NCBI GenBank assembly: GCA_021846725.1
Contig: JAJZWK010000007.1
Span: forward strand, 1-25,875
Length of the DNA stretch: 25,875 nucleotides
From: Actinomycetes bacterium
GTDB taxonomy: Bacteria; Actinomycetota; Acidimicrobiia; Acidimicrobiales; JAMCPL01
Direction: 5' to 3'
The stretch's first letter is position 1. Each line of letters opens with the position of its first letter. Positions 15,650-23,184 of the stretch are shown here, in pieces. The notes below the pieces were generated by a model. The model had not been told where the DNA came from. It saw nothing but the letters and a program-made list of their open reading frames with translations, and made no database searches. Position numbers and translations under genes: made by a program.

Positions 15650-16585
15650 TTATCTCATCCTTAACGAGAGTCCCCTCTCGTCAAGCTTCTCCAATACTTC
15701 GTCCAATGATTTCTGTCCAAAATTAGTAATAGCAAGTAGTTCATCAGCGCTATGCCTGACCAATTCTCCGACTGTAAGAATCTGCGCCCTCTTCAAGCAA
15801 TTCCTGGGACGCTCAGATAGATCTAGCTCCTCAATATCCAATTCCAGATCGGGTGATCCGCTGGATATCGATGCTACTTCACCTAACTCAAGACCCTTGG
15901 TATCCTCATCCAAATTAACAAGAATTTCGAGGAGTGATATCATAGTGCTGGACGCAGAAGCAAGTGCGCTACGGGGGCTCAACGCTCCATCGGTGGTGAT
16001 ATCCATCACCAGCCTGTCATAATCCGTAGACTGTTCCACTCTGACCGGTTCGACGACAAAAGATACCCTTCTTACGGGAGAGAAAATCGAATCTACGGGT
16101 ATGACACCTATGGTATTACCCATCTTGTTTTGCTCCGCTGTCGCATATCCCCGTCCCTGCTCGACGGTAATATCCATAGCCAATACACCATTAGAGTTAA
16201 CTGTTGCAATATGCAAGTCAGGATTTATTATTTCCACATCCGGAGTAAGCTGGATATCTCCTGCTGTCACATCTGCAGGTCCCTTGACCTCACACCTCAA
16301 TGTAACAGGATCACTTGACTCCGAGGTAAAGACAACGTCCTTGAGGTTCAATATGATATCCATAACATCCTCTTTTACCCCTTTGATAACAGTGAATTCG
16401 TGCAGCACTTCATCGAACTTGACCCGCGTTATAGCGGCACCAGGTATTGATGACAATAGCACCCTACGCAACGAGTTACCGAGCGTATGTCCGAAACCGG
16501 GCTCAAGTGGTCCTATCGCAAAACGCTGCCGCCCTTCTACTTCTTCGTCTAATACCTCAACTGATGGACGTTGAATAATGAGCAT
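15650..16585 (-). CDS. rpoA: DNA-directed RNA polymerase subunit alpha
   Basis: Alpha dimerises to start RNA polymerase assembly. The N-terminal domain (about 1-230) shows GPLEPGFGHTLGNSLRRVLLSSIPGAAIT, VKGVKEDVMDIILNLK-like IKGVKEDV and NPDLHIATV. The C-terminal domain (about 250-311), which contacts activators and UP elements, shows LDLSERPRNCLKRAQI and TNFGQKSLDEVLEKL. Length 311 is close to actinobacterial alphas. AGGAGA precedes the ATG. A 245-base gap separates it from rpsD, longer than other gaps in the cluster; it may hold its own promoter (a TTGGTG/TATAAG pair with 18-base spacing is visible on the minus strand, -10 at 16678-16683, weak). Confidence 0.97.
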   Translation of the reverse strand: MLIIQRPSVEVLDEEVEGRQRFAIGPLEPGFGHTLGNSLRRVLLSSIPGAAITRVKFDEVLHEFTVIKGVKEDVMDIILNLKDVVFTSESSDPVTLRCEVKGPADVTAGDIQLTPDVEIINPDLHIATVNSNGVLAMDITVEQGRGYATAEQNKMGNTIGVIPVDSIFSPVRRVSFVVEPVRVEQSTDYDRLVMDITTDGALSPRSALASASSTMISLLEILVNLDEDTKGLELGEVASISSGSPDLELDIEELDLSERPRNCLKRAQILTVGELVRHSADELLAITNFGQKSLDEVLEKLDERGLSLRMR

Positions 16586-16830
16586 TGACCAAACTCTCCT
16601 ATATCCTTCTCTCTTCTAATTCAAACCTATCTATTGACCAAATACCTGATCACGCTGGATCCAGGACATCCGTCTCACTTATATCTACAGTTACTTGATA
16701 CCACCAACTCAATGCTGCTCATGGTCGTACATTGGCAAGCAATCGCTACCTCGAATAAACCAGTCACAACTTCATCTGAATCATTCATAATGGTCGACTA
16801 CAATCCAATGAGACTTGTAACGACTCAACT

Positions 16831-17478
16831 TTACTTAGAATACAACTCGACAATCAGCTGCTCTTTTACTGCCTCGTCAATTTCACTTCGCTTGGGCTCC
16901 GACAGTATGGATACTTCCCATGGACTATCCTCGGAAGCCATCCAGGCTGGCATGGCTCTGTCGATCATCTCAAGATTGCGCCTTACTACGGCCATTTCCC
17001 TGGTAGGCTCAGTTATAGATACCTTGTCTCCTGGACTGACCTGGTAACTCGGTATCGTAACACGTTTAGAGTTCACCAACACATGGCCATGACGAACCAG
17101 CTGGCGCGCCTGAGCTCTACTCGAACCATAGCGCGCCCTGAAAACTACATTATCCAGTCGCATCTCGAGCATAGCCAACAGTATTTCCCCTGTAATGCCC
17201 TGACGGCGACTGGCATCAGCGTACATTTTACGAAATTGCTTCTCGAGCACGCCGTATGTGCGCCTTACCTTTTGTTTCTCTCTGAGCTGAACCTGGTATT
17301 CCGACCCTTGTCTCATTCTGTCTCTACCATGTTGCCCGGGAGGATATGCTCGGCTATGGCGATCGGTAACCGCCTCAGACACCGGGCACTTGAGCGAATA
17401 GCACCTCTCGCCTTTCAAGAACAACTTGGCATGCTCTCGTCTACACAACCTGCATACAGGGCCTGTATATCTTGCCAT
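16831..17478 (-). CDS. rpsD: 30S ribosomal protein S4
   Basis: S4 nucleates assembly of the small subunit body and, in many bacteria, represses its own operon. This is the zinc form: C9, C12, C26 and C31 in GPVCRLCRREH and GERCYSLKCP. Then follow AYPPGQHGR, YGVLEKQFRKMY and the S4 RNA-binding domain RLDNVVFRARYGSSRAQARQLVRHGHV. It has 215 residues, ending after the usual C-terminal block. GGAAGGTAG precedes the ATG. The 131-base gap before it (up to rpsK) carries a 10-bp inverted repeat. Confidence 0.97.
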   Translation of the reverse strand: MARYTGPVCRLCRREHAKLFLKGERCYSLKCPVSEAVTDRHSRAYPPGQHGRDRMRQGSEYQVQLREKQKVRRTYGVLEKQFRKMYADASRRQGITGEILLAMLEMRLDNVVFRARYGSSRAQARQLVRHGHVLVNSKRVTIPSYQVSPGDKVSITEPTREMAVVRRNLEMIDRAMPAWMASEDSPWEVSILSEPKRSEIDEAVKEQLIVELYSK

Positions 17479-17524
17479 TGACTACCTTCCTATACTCTCC
17501 AGAAATACATCATTACGTAACATA

Positions 17525-17560
17525 ATTGCATAAGCCACAACGACTACCTGCTTATGCAAT
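17525..17560. repeat. 10-bp perfect inverted repeat between rpsK and rpsD
   Basis: ATTGCATAAG (17525-17534) and CTTATGCAAT (17551-17560) flank a 16-base loop. In the mRNA this would be a stable stem in the leader of rpsD. No T run follows on either strand. It may be a regulatory structure, for example for S4, or a repeat; function unknown. Confidence 0.75.
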
Positions 17561-17609
17561 GATTATCCTCTCCTTGTGTCCACGCATTCAATAGGACACT
17601 AAACTGCCA

Positions 17610-18026
17610 CTATACACGACGACGCTTCTTGGGGCGACAACCGTTGTGCGGGAGCGGAGTAACATCCTTTATGCCAACCACCTCGATACCAGAAGCAGCA
17701 ATGGCCCTCACCGCAGTATCTCTACCTGACCCTGGCCCCCTCACATATATATCTACCTTGCGTACACCGTGTTCCATAGCCTTCTGTGAAGCAGCATCCG
17801 CAGCCATCTGGGCAGCAAACGGTGTAGATTTGCGAGAACCCCTGAACCCAACGATACCAGATGAAGACCAAGCTATCACATTACCTTCGGGGTCGCAGAA
17901 ACTCACTATCGTGTTGTTGAAAGAACTCTTTATGTGAGCCACTCCATACATGATATTCTTGCGCTCCCGACGCCTCACTTTTCTCGCCTGCCCAGTCTTG
18001 GCGTTTGTTCTCTGTTGACGTGCCAT
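17610..18026 (-). CDS. rpsK: 30S ribosomal protein S11
   Basis: S11 lies in the platform of the small subunit near the mRNA exit. The 138-residue protein shows HIKSSFNNTIVSFCDPEGNVIAWSS, GFRGSRKSTPFAAQMAA, VDIYVRGPGSGRDTAVRAI and the end DVTPLPHNGCRPKKRRRV. AGGAGTAGC precedes the ATG. It follows rpsM after seven bases. Confidence 0.97.
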   Translation of the reverse strand: MARQQRTNAKTGQARKVRRRERKNIMYGVAHIKSSFNNTIVSFCDPEGNVIAWSSSGIVGFRGSRKSTPFAAQMAADAASQKAMEHGVRKVDIYVRGPGSGRDTAVRAIAASGIEVVGIKDVTPLPHNGCRPKKRRRV

Positions 18027-18033
18027 GCTACTC

Positions 18034-18414
18034 CTAGTGCTTCTTTACCTTTTTCTTGCCTGCTACCGCCTGACGAGGACCCTTACGCGTACGTGCATTG
18101 GTGTGGGTACGCTGCCCTCTGACAGGCAAGCCTCTACGATGTCGTATACCCTGATAGCATCCTATATCCATCTTACGTCTGATACCCTGACTGATATCCC
18201 TGCGTAGGTCACCCTCTACCTTGATATTTGCATCTATCCAAGATCGTAGTTTGGCTACCTCATCCTCGGTAAGGTCTCTTACCCTCGAATCCGGATTGAT
18301 CTCCACCGCATCACAGATCTCCTTGGCTGTCGACGCTCCAATACCGTATATATAGGTAAGTGCAGCTTCCAGCCTCTTCTCCCTGGGTATATCTACTCCT
18401 GCTATTCGTGCCAT
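18034..18414 (-). CDS. rpsM: 30S ribosomal protein S13
   Basis: S13 sits in the head of the small subunit and contacts L5 and the P-site tRNA. The protein (126 residues) shows MARIAGVDIPREKRLEAALTY, YGIGASTAKEIC, a D-I-S-Q-G-I-R-R block, and GCYQGIRHRRGLPVRGQRTHTNARTRKG at the basic C-terminus. Its Shine-Dalgarno (AGGG) lies in the end of rpmJ. Codon use is weakly biased: half of the isoleucines are ATA and half of the arginines AGA or AGG. Confidence 0.97.
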   Translation of the reverse strand: MARIAGVDIPREKRLEAALTYIYGIGASTAKEICDAVEINPDSRVRDLTEDEVAKLRSWIDANIKVEGDLRRDISQGIRRKMDIGCYQGIRHRRGLPVRGQRTHTNARTRKGPRQAVAGKKKVKKH

Positions 18415-18418
18415 GTAC

Positions 18419-18532
18419 CTATCCCTGACGCTGCTTGTGGCGCGGATTCACACATATCACCAATACCTTGCCATGACGACGAATTACTTTGCACTTCTCA
18501 CACATCGGCTTGACACTGGGTCTAACTTTCAA
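18419..18532 (-). CDS. rpmJ: 50S ribosomal protein L36
   Basis: L36 is a tiny zinc protein of the large subunit. Translating the minus strand from 18532 gives 37 residues: MKVRPSVKPMCEKCKVIRRH then GKVLVICVNPRHKQRQG. Zinc ligands are C11, C14, C27 and H32 (the C+ form). The start codon is TTG at 18532-18530 with AAGGAG about ten bases upstream; no ATG is available except at M10, which would lose the first conserved third. It ends with TAG at 18419, four bases before rpsM. It is short enough to be missed by gene finders with a length cut-off. Confidence 0.96.
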   Translation of the reverse strand: MKVRPSVKPMCEKCKVIRRHGKVLVICVNPRHKQRQG

Positions 18533-18556
18533 AGTTGATGATCTCCTTGACTAATA

Positions 18557-18781
18557 TCATTTGTATCTGTAAGTTATCCTGCCCCTGGTGAGGTCATAGG
18601 GAGTGACCTCTACTTGCACCTTATCTCCCGTAAGGATACGAATCCTATGCATTCTCATTTTACCGGAACTATGTGCCAACACTTTATGACCATTCTCCAA
18701 TTCGACTCTGAACATCGCGTTTGGTAATGGTTCCACAACTGTTCCTTCCAACACTATAGCGTCCTCTTTAGCTTCAGGCAG
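18557..18781 (-). CDS. infA: Translation initiation factor IF-1 (CTG start)
   Basis: IF-1 binds the A site of the small subunit and assists IF-2 and IF-3 in start selection. The OB-fold shows EGTVVEPLPNAMFRVELENG, HKVLAHSSGKMRMHRIRI and TPYDLTRGRITYRYK. The first usual start codon in frame is GTG at 18754, giving 65 residues and losing the conserved N-terminal strand. Upstream in the same frame the sequence reads L-P-E-A-K-E-D-A-I-V-L-E-G-T, where KEDAI matches the family N-terminus. A CTG at 18781-18779 heads it, six bases after AAAGGAGGT (complement of 18788-18796). With CTG the protein has 74 residues, as expected. An in-frame TGA lies just upstream, with no ATG, GTG or TTG between. Usual IF-1 has HISGK where this has HSSGK. 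Confidence 0.93.
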   Translation of the reverse strand: MPEAKEDAIVLEGTVVEPLPNAMFRVELENGHKVLAHSSGKMRMHRIRILTGDKVQVEVTPYDLTRGRITYRYK

Positions 18782-18899
18782 ACACTTACCTCCTTTATAA
18801 CATCATTATTCATATAATTTACAGCTTGATTATCTTATACGACATCTATTGGTGCGCGCAAATTGACCGTAATCTTGCAATCTACGCAACGATGGTGTT

Positions 18900-18908
18900 A
18901 TTATAGCA
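18900..18908 (-). promoter_or_regulatory. Putative extended -10 promoter before infA
   Basis: On the minus strand TGC-TATAAT (complement of 18908-18900) is a perfect extended -10 element just after the map stop codon. A transcript starting near 18893 would have a leader of about 110 bases before infA and would serve infA-rpmJ-rpsM-rpsK. No good -35 is visible. Inference from sequence only. Confidence 0.4.
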
Positions 18909-18928
18909 CATATAAAATAGTCATAAGT

Positions 18929-19666
18929 TCAGGCAGTGAAAACTTCTGGACCGTGTTCTGTGACTGCAATAGTATCTTCGAAATGAGCAGATAAACTGCC
19001 ATCTTTAGTGACAACCGTCCATCCGTCGTCAAGCTGTACCGTCTCACTACTGCCCATATTGAACATTGGTTCAACAGCAAAAACCATCCCGGGTGCCAGC
19101 TTTATGCCTGGTTTCCCCGGCCAGTAGTTCGGCACCTGTGGCTCTTCATGCATGGCTGTTCCTATAGCATGGCCGACATATTGCCTCACAACTCCATACC
19201 CTGCCCTCTTGCCCACCTGTTCTACTGCCCTGCCGACCTCGTTGAGATGATTTGCCGGACAAAGCTGCGACTTCCCCACTTCCAATGCCTCTTTAGTCAC
19301 CTTCATCAGCTGTGCCGACTCAGCACTCACCTCTCCGACCGGAAACGTACGTGCCGCATCTCCGTGATACCCCTCTACAATTGCCCCACAGTCCACCGAT
19401 ATAATATCCCCTTCCTGAAGAATGTAACTACCCGGTATGCCATGGACTATAACATCATTCGGTGAAGTGCAGATGGTAGCCGGATATCCTCTGTAGCCAA
19501 GGAAGTTGGACCTTGCACCTCTCCTGTCAAGTACATCTCTAGCTACCTTATCCAAAGATGCTGTCGTAACCCCCGGCTTTACGTGCATTTCTATCTCGTG
19601 TAGTATCTCAGCGACAACACGACCGGCCTTACGCATCTTGTCCAGCTCGTCTTTCCTTCTAATCAT
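18929..19666 (-). CDS. map: Methionine aminopeptidase, type I
   Basis: Map removes the initiator methionine from nascent proteins. The five metal ligands are visible in order: D in ISVDCGAIV, D in YHGDAARTF, H in YVGHAIGTAMHEEP, E in FAVEPMF and E in HFEDTIAVTE. The common GHGIG is GHAIG here. At 245 residues it is the short type Ia form without the N-terminal zinc extension. It follows adk after 15 bases; the ribosome binding site is weak (GAAAG). The 147-base gap after it, before infA, is long for this cluster. Confidence 0.96.
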   Translation of the reverse strand: MIRRKDELDKMRKAGRVVAEILHEIEMHVKPGVTTASLDKVARDVLDRRGARSNFLGYRGYPATICTSPNDVIVHGIPGSYILQEGDIISVDCGAIVEGYHGDAARTFPVGEVSAESAQLMKVTKEALEVGKSQLCPANHLNEVGRAVEQVGKRAGYGVVRQYVGHAIGTAMHEEPQVPNYWPGKPGIKLAPGMVFAVEPMFNMGSSETVQLDDGWTVVTKDGSLSAHFEDTIAVTEHGPEVFTA

Positions 19667-19681
19667 TAAACAACTTTCTAA

Positions 19682-20329
19682 TCATGGAACAACTCCAGTC
19701 AACGCTTTCTGTATCCTCTTAAGGACGGCAGATTGAGATCCCGTACCTGTTATCCTAGACAGCAGTGAACGTTTCTCATACCATTGCACAACCGGCAACG
19801 TCTCAGTATCGTAAAGCGCCAATCGCTTACGGATGGATTCTTCTCGGTCATCATCTCTCTGCACAACCTCTCCACCACATATATCGCAAGTCCAATTGAA
19901 CTTTGGAGGCTTATGTGTGGAATATATAGCACCACAATCACTACATACTCGTCTTGCAGTAAGTCTTCTAATAGTCAATTCACTGGGCACATCCAGCTCT
20001 ACAGCCCTATCCAGTCCAGACTCTCCCAACATCTGCTCGAGAGCCTCGGCCTGTGCCACCGTACGAGGAAAGCCATCCAGGATGAAGCCAAGATTCCGCA
20101 CATCTCCCTCCATTAATCTGTTGAATACCATATCGGTCACGATGTCATCTGGTATCAGCGCACCTCGTCCTATGATTTCCCGCACCTTCAATCCTATCGG
20201 AGTACCGGCCTTTACTGCTGACCTAAGCATGTCGCCTGTTGATATATGAGGTACTGCATAATATCGCGAAAGCAACACACACTGGGTTCCCTTCCCGGAG
20301 CCCTGCCTGCCCAGAACCACCAATCTCAC
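19682..20329 (-). CDS. adk: Adenylate kinase
   Basis: Adk equilibrates ATP + AMP with 2 ADP. The P-loop is GRQGSGKGTQ (7-16), with R-Q in place of the common P-P. AMP-binding blocks are STGDMLRSAV and GFILDGFPRTVAQAE. The LID domain (about 125-160) is the long zinc type with C129, C132, C148 and C151. Length 215 is typical of the zinc-containing long form. Start codon is GTG, with AGGGG seven bases upstream, located at the end of secY. Position between secY and map is standard. Confidence 0.96.
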   Translation of the reverse strand: MRLVVLGRQGSGKGTQCVLLSRYYAVPHISTGDMLRSAVKAGTPIGLKVREIIGRGALIPDDIVTDMVFNRLMEGDVRNLGFILDGFPRTVAQAEALEQMLGESGLDRAVELDVPSELTIRRLTARRVCSDCGAIYSTHKPPKFNWTCDICGGEVVQRDDDREESIRKRLALYDTETLPVVQWYEKRSLLSRITGTGSQSAVLKRIQKALTGVVP

Positions 20330-20338
20330 AAATTACCC

Positions 20339-21628
20339 CTACGAGAGGAACCCCTCATAATTTCTCATCATTAACTGGCTATCTATCTGGCGCATGGTCT
20401 CCAATGAAACGCCCACAGCTATAAGAAGTGTAATACCATAAAATGGATAAGCTGTGATTGCCCAAAGAGCCATGAGAACTCCGGGGACAACTACTACAAG
20501 TGCAAGGTACAGACCACCTGGAAAGGTAATCCGATTCAATATCCTGGATAGATACCGCTCAGTAGGCGGACCCGGCCTTATCCCGGGTATGAATCCTCCC
20601 TGTTTACGAATGATGTCAGACTGCTGGTGAGGGTCAAAAGCCACATATACGTAAAAGTAGGCGAACAGGAACACCAAGCCACCATAGAGCCCGATGTACA
20701 GCAAACTGGTAGGCGTAATATGGCTATTCACGAAGAGACGGAATCCCTGCCATGGCAGTACGTTGGATAACAAAACGGGAATATACAATAATGAACTGGC
20801 AAAGATGACTGGTATGACACCTGATTGGTTCACCTTCAGCGGAATGTAGCTGGATGACCCCCCATACATTTTGCGACCAACAACCCTACTGGCAAACGTA
20901 ACAGGAATTCTTCTCTGACCCTGCTCCATAAAGACTATCCACACCAGGATGGCTATAGACAGAGCGACCAGCACGCCAAACTTGAGATCACCTCCTTCAG
21001 CAAGAACAGCTCCACCGGATGGTACGACTCCTGCAACGACATTGGCGAAGATAATAAGGGACATTCCATTGCCGATTCCGCGCTGAGTAATGAGCTCTCC
21101 TAGCCACATGACAAAAGCAGTACCCGCCGTCAGGGTAAGCACTATAAATACCACCCTAGGAAACGTAAAATCAGGAATTATATCTATGCTGGTGGAACCA
21201 AACAGACCACCGCCGCCATTATGAAACAGGTATACAAGCCCCGTAGACTGCATCAGGGCCAGCGCAATAGTCAAATACCTGGTCGCCTGGGTCAATTTTT
21301 TCTCCCCTACCGCTCCCTGATCTCTCCATTCTTCGAACTTTGGTATCACAGTCGACAGCAACTGAATGATAATCGAGCTGGTGATGTACGGCATGATTCC
21401 CAATCCGAACACAGCCATTCTGGTAAGGGCACCACCAGAGAAAAGATTCAAGAAGCCAATAATACCGGCTGATTTAGCGGCATTCTCAAGTTGCTGAACC
21501 TTGGCAAAATCAACTCCCGGTACGATAATGTTGGCACCCAACTGGTAGATACCGATAATCAGAAGCGTAAAAAGCACCTTGTTTCTCAGGTCGGGGATCT
21601 TGAATATATTTTTCAGACTGGATAGCAC
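20339..21628 (-). CDS. secY: Preprotein translocase subunit SecY
   Basis: SecY is the membrane channel of the Sec translocon. The 429-residue protein has ten predicted membrane segments beginning with KVLFTLLIIGIYQLGANI. Family blocks are GLGIMPYITSSIIIQLL (TM2), GNGMSLIIFANV (about TM5), RRIPVTFASRVVGRKMYGG (cytoplasmic loop), IPLKVNQSGVIPVIFASSLL (TM7) and GFIPGIRPGPPTERYLSRILNRIT (large loop). The start is GTG with AAGGAG five bases before. Unlike most genes here it has a 142-base leader after rplO, with an 8-bp hairpin (21729-21747) and short direct repeats of GTACTAT. Confidence 0.97.
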   Translation of the reverse strand: MLSSLKNIFKIPDLRNKVLFTLLIIGIYQLGANIIVPGVDFAKVQQLENAAKSAGIIGFLNLFSGGALTRMAVFGLGIMPYITSSIIIQLLSTVIPKFEEWRDQGAVGEKKLTQATRYLTIALALMQSTGLVYLFHNGGGGLFGSTSIDIIPDFTFPRVVFIVLTLTAGTAFVMWLGELITQRGIGNGMSLIIFANVVAGVVPSGGAVLAEGGDLKFGVLVALSIAILVWIVFMEQGQRRIPVTFASRVVGRKMYGGSSSYIPLKVNQSGVIPVIFASSLLYIPVLLSNVLPWQGFRLFVNSHITPTSLLYIGLYGGLVFLFAYFYVYVAFDPHQQSDIIRKQGGFIPGIRPGPPTERYLSRILNRITFPGGLYLALVVVVPGVLMALWAITAYPFYGITLLIAVGVSLETMRQIDSQLMMRNYEGFLS

Positions 21629-21770
21629 GCTCGCTCCTTAACTGACTTCAGCTCATACAAGTTTTTAGGCAAAATTTCAAAGCAACTTAATTAGTATAGT
21701 ACATAGTACACCGCCATGCCGTCGCAAGGTCACTGATTCTCAGTAACTTGAGACTATACGCCCTAGCAGA

Positions 21771-22259
21771 CTACCTATTAGCTAGGGCATTCCCCTTGAC
21801 CGGTGGACGACCTCCCTTGAACGGAAGCGGCAAGATCTCTACCGTACCCCCAGCCTCCTCTATGGATGATTTGGCCGACTTGGAAAACTTGTGAGCCTTG
21901 ACAATCATTGCCTTGTCTATATTTCCGTCTCCAAGAATCTTCACCAGAGAGCCTTTACGTACCATTCCTTCATGAGCCAGGTATTCCGGGTCTACGCTGC
22001 TTGCCTCAAGTGTATTCAGTCTCTCCAGATTGACCACCTGATAACTAACCCTGAACGGATTTGCAAAGCCTCGTAGCTTGGGTAGACGTTGAGTAAGAGG
22101 CAACTGGCCACCCTCGAAACCAGGCTTTATATTGTTCCTTGCACCCTGACCTTTAGTACCTCTCCCTGCCGTTTTGCCACCCTTTCCTGCAGTACCGCGA
22201 CCTACTCTTTTTTTTGGCTTGCGCGAACCAGGTGGAGAATGCAGATCATGCAACTTCAC
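21771..22259 (-). CDS. rplO: 50S ribosomal protein L15
   Basis: L15 is a late assembly protein of the large subunit. It shows LHDLHSPPGSRKPKKRVGRG, the Gly/Lys-rich TAGKGGKTAGRGTKGQGARN, FEGGQLPLTQRLPKLRGF and KFSKSAKSSIEEAGGTVEILPL. Length 162 is slightly long. The start is GTG in a GTGA overlap with the rpmD stop, with AGGAGA six bases upstream, so translation is coupled to rpmD. Confidence 0.97.
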   Translation of the reverse strand: MKLHDLHSPPGSRKPKKRVGRGTAGKGGKTAGRGTKGQGARNNIKPGFEGGQLPLTQRLPKLRGFANPFRVSYQVVNLERLNTLEASSVDPEYLAHEGMVRKGSLVKILGDGNIDKAMIVKAHKFSKSAKSSIEEAGGTVEILPLPFKGGRPPVKGNALANR

Positions 22260-22594
22260 GATACATCTCCTCTCTGTTCAATTTGAACTATATCCACCAA
22301 ATGATTAACCTTTCGTAACATGCCCGTAAGCTGAGGACTGGCCTTATGCGTCCTTGCCATACCTATCTTGCGAAGTCCGAGAGCCCTTAACGTCCCTCTG
22401 TTCTTTGGCTTTGCACCGATAGCCGAACGCCGCTGAACTATCTTCAACGGAGTACCCTCAGGTACACTGACCAGATCGGCTAAATCAAGCTTGATATCGT
22501 CCATATTACCTCTTCCGATAGATGCACCAGCAGAAGCAGTACGTTCTATACTCTCATGCGTTACACCACTATGTGCCATAGAGTCCTTGATCAT
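22256..22594 (-). CDS. rpmD: 50S ribosomal protein L30 with N-terminal extension
   Basis: L30 is a small protein of the large subunit. Residues about 50-108 are the normal protein: LKIVQRRSAIGAKPKNRGTL, LRALGLRKIGMARTHKASPQ and VNHLVDIVQIE. About 48 residues precede this core; usual L30 has about 60 in total. The start at 22594 overlaps the rpsE stop as ATGA, which supports the long form, though its ribosome binding site is weak. ATG at 22504, after GGAAGAGG, would give a protein of 82 residues and is a fair alternative. Overlaps at both ends (rpsE and rplO) show tight coupling. Confidence 0.93.
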   Translation of the reverse strand: MIKDSMAHSGVTHESIERTASAGASIGRGNMDDIKLDLADLVSVPEGTPLKIVQRRSAIGAKPKNRGTLRALGLRKIGMARTHKASPQLTGMLRKVNHLVDIVQIEQRGDVS

Positions 22595-23148
22595 GATGCA
22601 TCAATCTCTCTGTACAAATCCCGCGCACGCTGGCGCTCTCTGAATGCTCTCAACAACCCCCTCGGGATTATATCGTCTTCCTTGAGACCACGTAACCTAG
22701 CCACCTGGTCAGGGCGCTTCAACTGCCTAAGCGCATCTATGGTAGCGTGAGCAACATTTATGCTATTGGATGTTCCAAGCGACTTAGACAACACATCATG
22801 AACTCCGGCCAGCTCGAGTATAGCCCTTGCAGCACCACCAGCTATGACACCGGTACCGGGAGAAGCCGGCTTGAGAAGTATCTTACCAGCACCAGCATGA
22901 CCTATGACCGGATGAGTGATCGTTGTACCTGCCAAGGGAACGTCAAACAAAGATTTCTTTGCGTCCTCAATCCCTTTTTGTACTGCCGTTCCCGCCTCTT
23001 TGGCCTTACCAAAACCGATACCGACATGACCATCCCTGTCTCCCACTACAGCAAGCGCGCTGAAGGAGAACCTTCTACCGCCCTTGACAACCTTGGCAAC
23101 CCTGTTTACCATGATCGTCTGCTCTTCCAGGTAACCGTCAATTAACAT
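22591..23148 (-). CDS. rpsE: 30S ribosomal protein S5
   Basis: S5 acts in decoding fidelity and mRNA unwinding at the entry site. The 185-residue protein shows VNRVAKVVKGGRRFSFSALA, VGIGFGKAKEAGTAVQKG, LKPASPGTGVIAGGAARAILELAG and SLGTSNSINVAHATIDAL. AGGAG lies about eleven bases before the ATG. A C-terminal tail rich in Arg and Glu ends in REIDAS. Its stop overlaps the rpmD start. Confidence 0.97.
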   Translation of the reverse strand: MLIDGYLEEQTIMVNRVAKVVKGGRRFSFSALAVVGDRDGHVGIGFGKAKEAGTAVQKGIEDAKKSLFDVPLAGTTITHPVIGHAGAGKILLKPASPGTGVIAGGAARAILELAGVHDVLSKSLGTSNSINVAHATIDALRQLKRPDQVARLRGLKEDDIIPRGLLRAFRERQRARDLYREIDAS

Positions 23149-23184
23149 ATTGCAGAATACTCCTACACTCGACTTGCTCGCTCA

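Noticed and set aside
369..18833. The 14-mer TACAGCTTGATTAT occurs at 369-382 and again at 18820-18833.
   Set aside because: About one shared 14-mer is expected by chance in a window of this size, and the flanks do not match.
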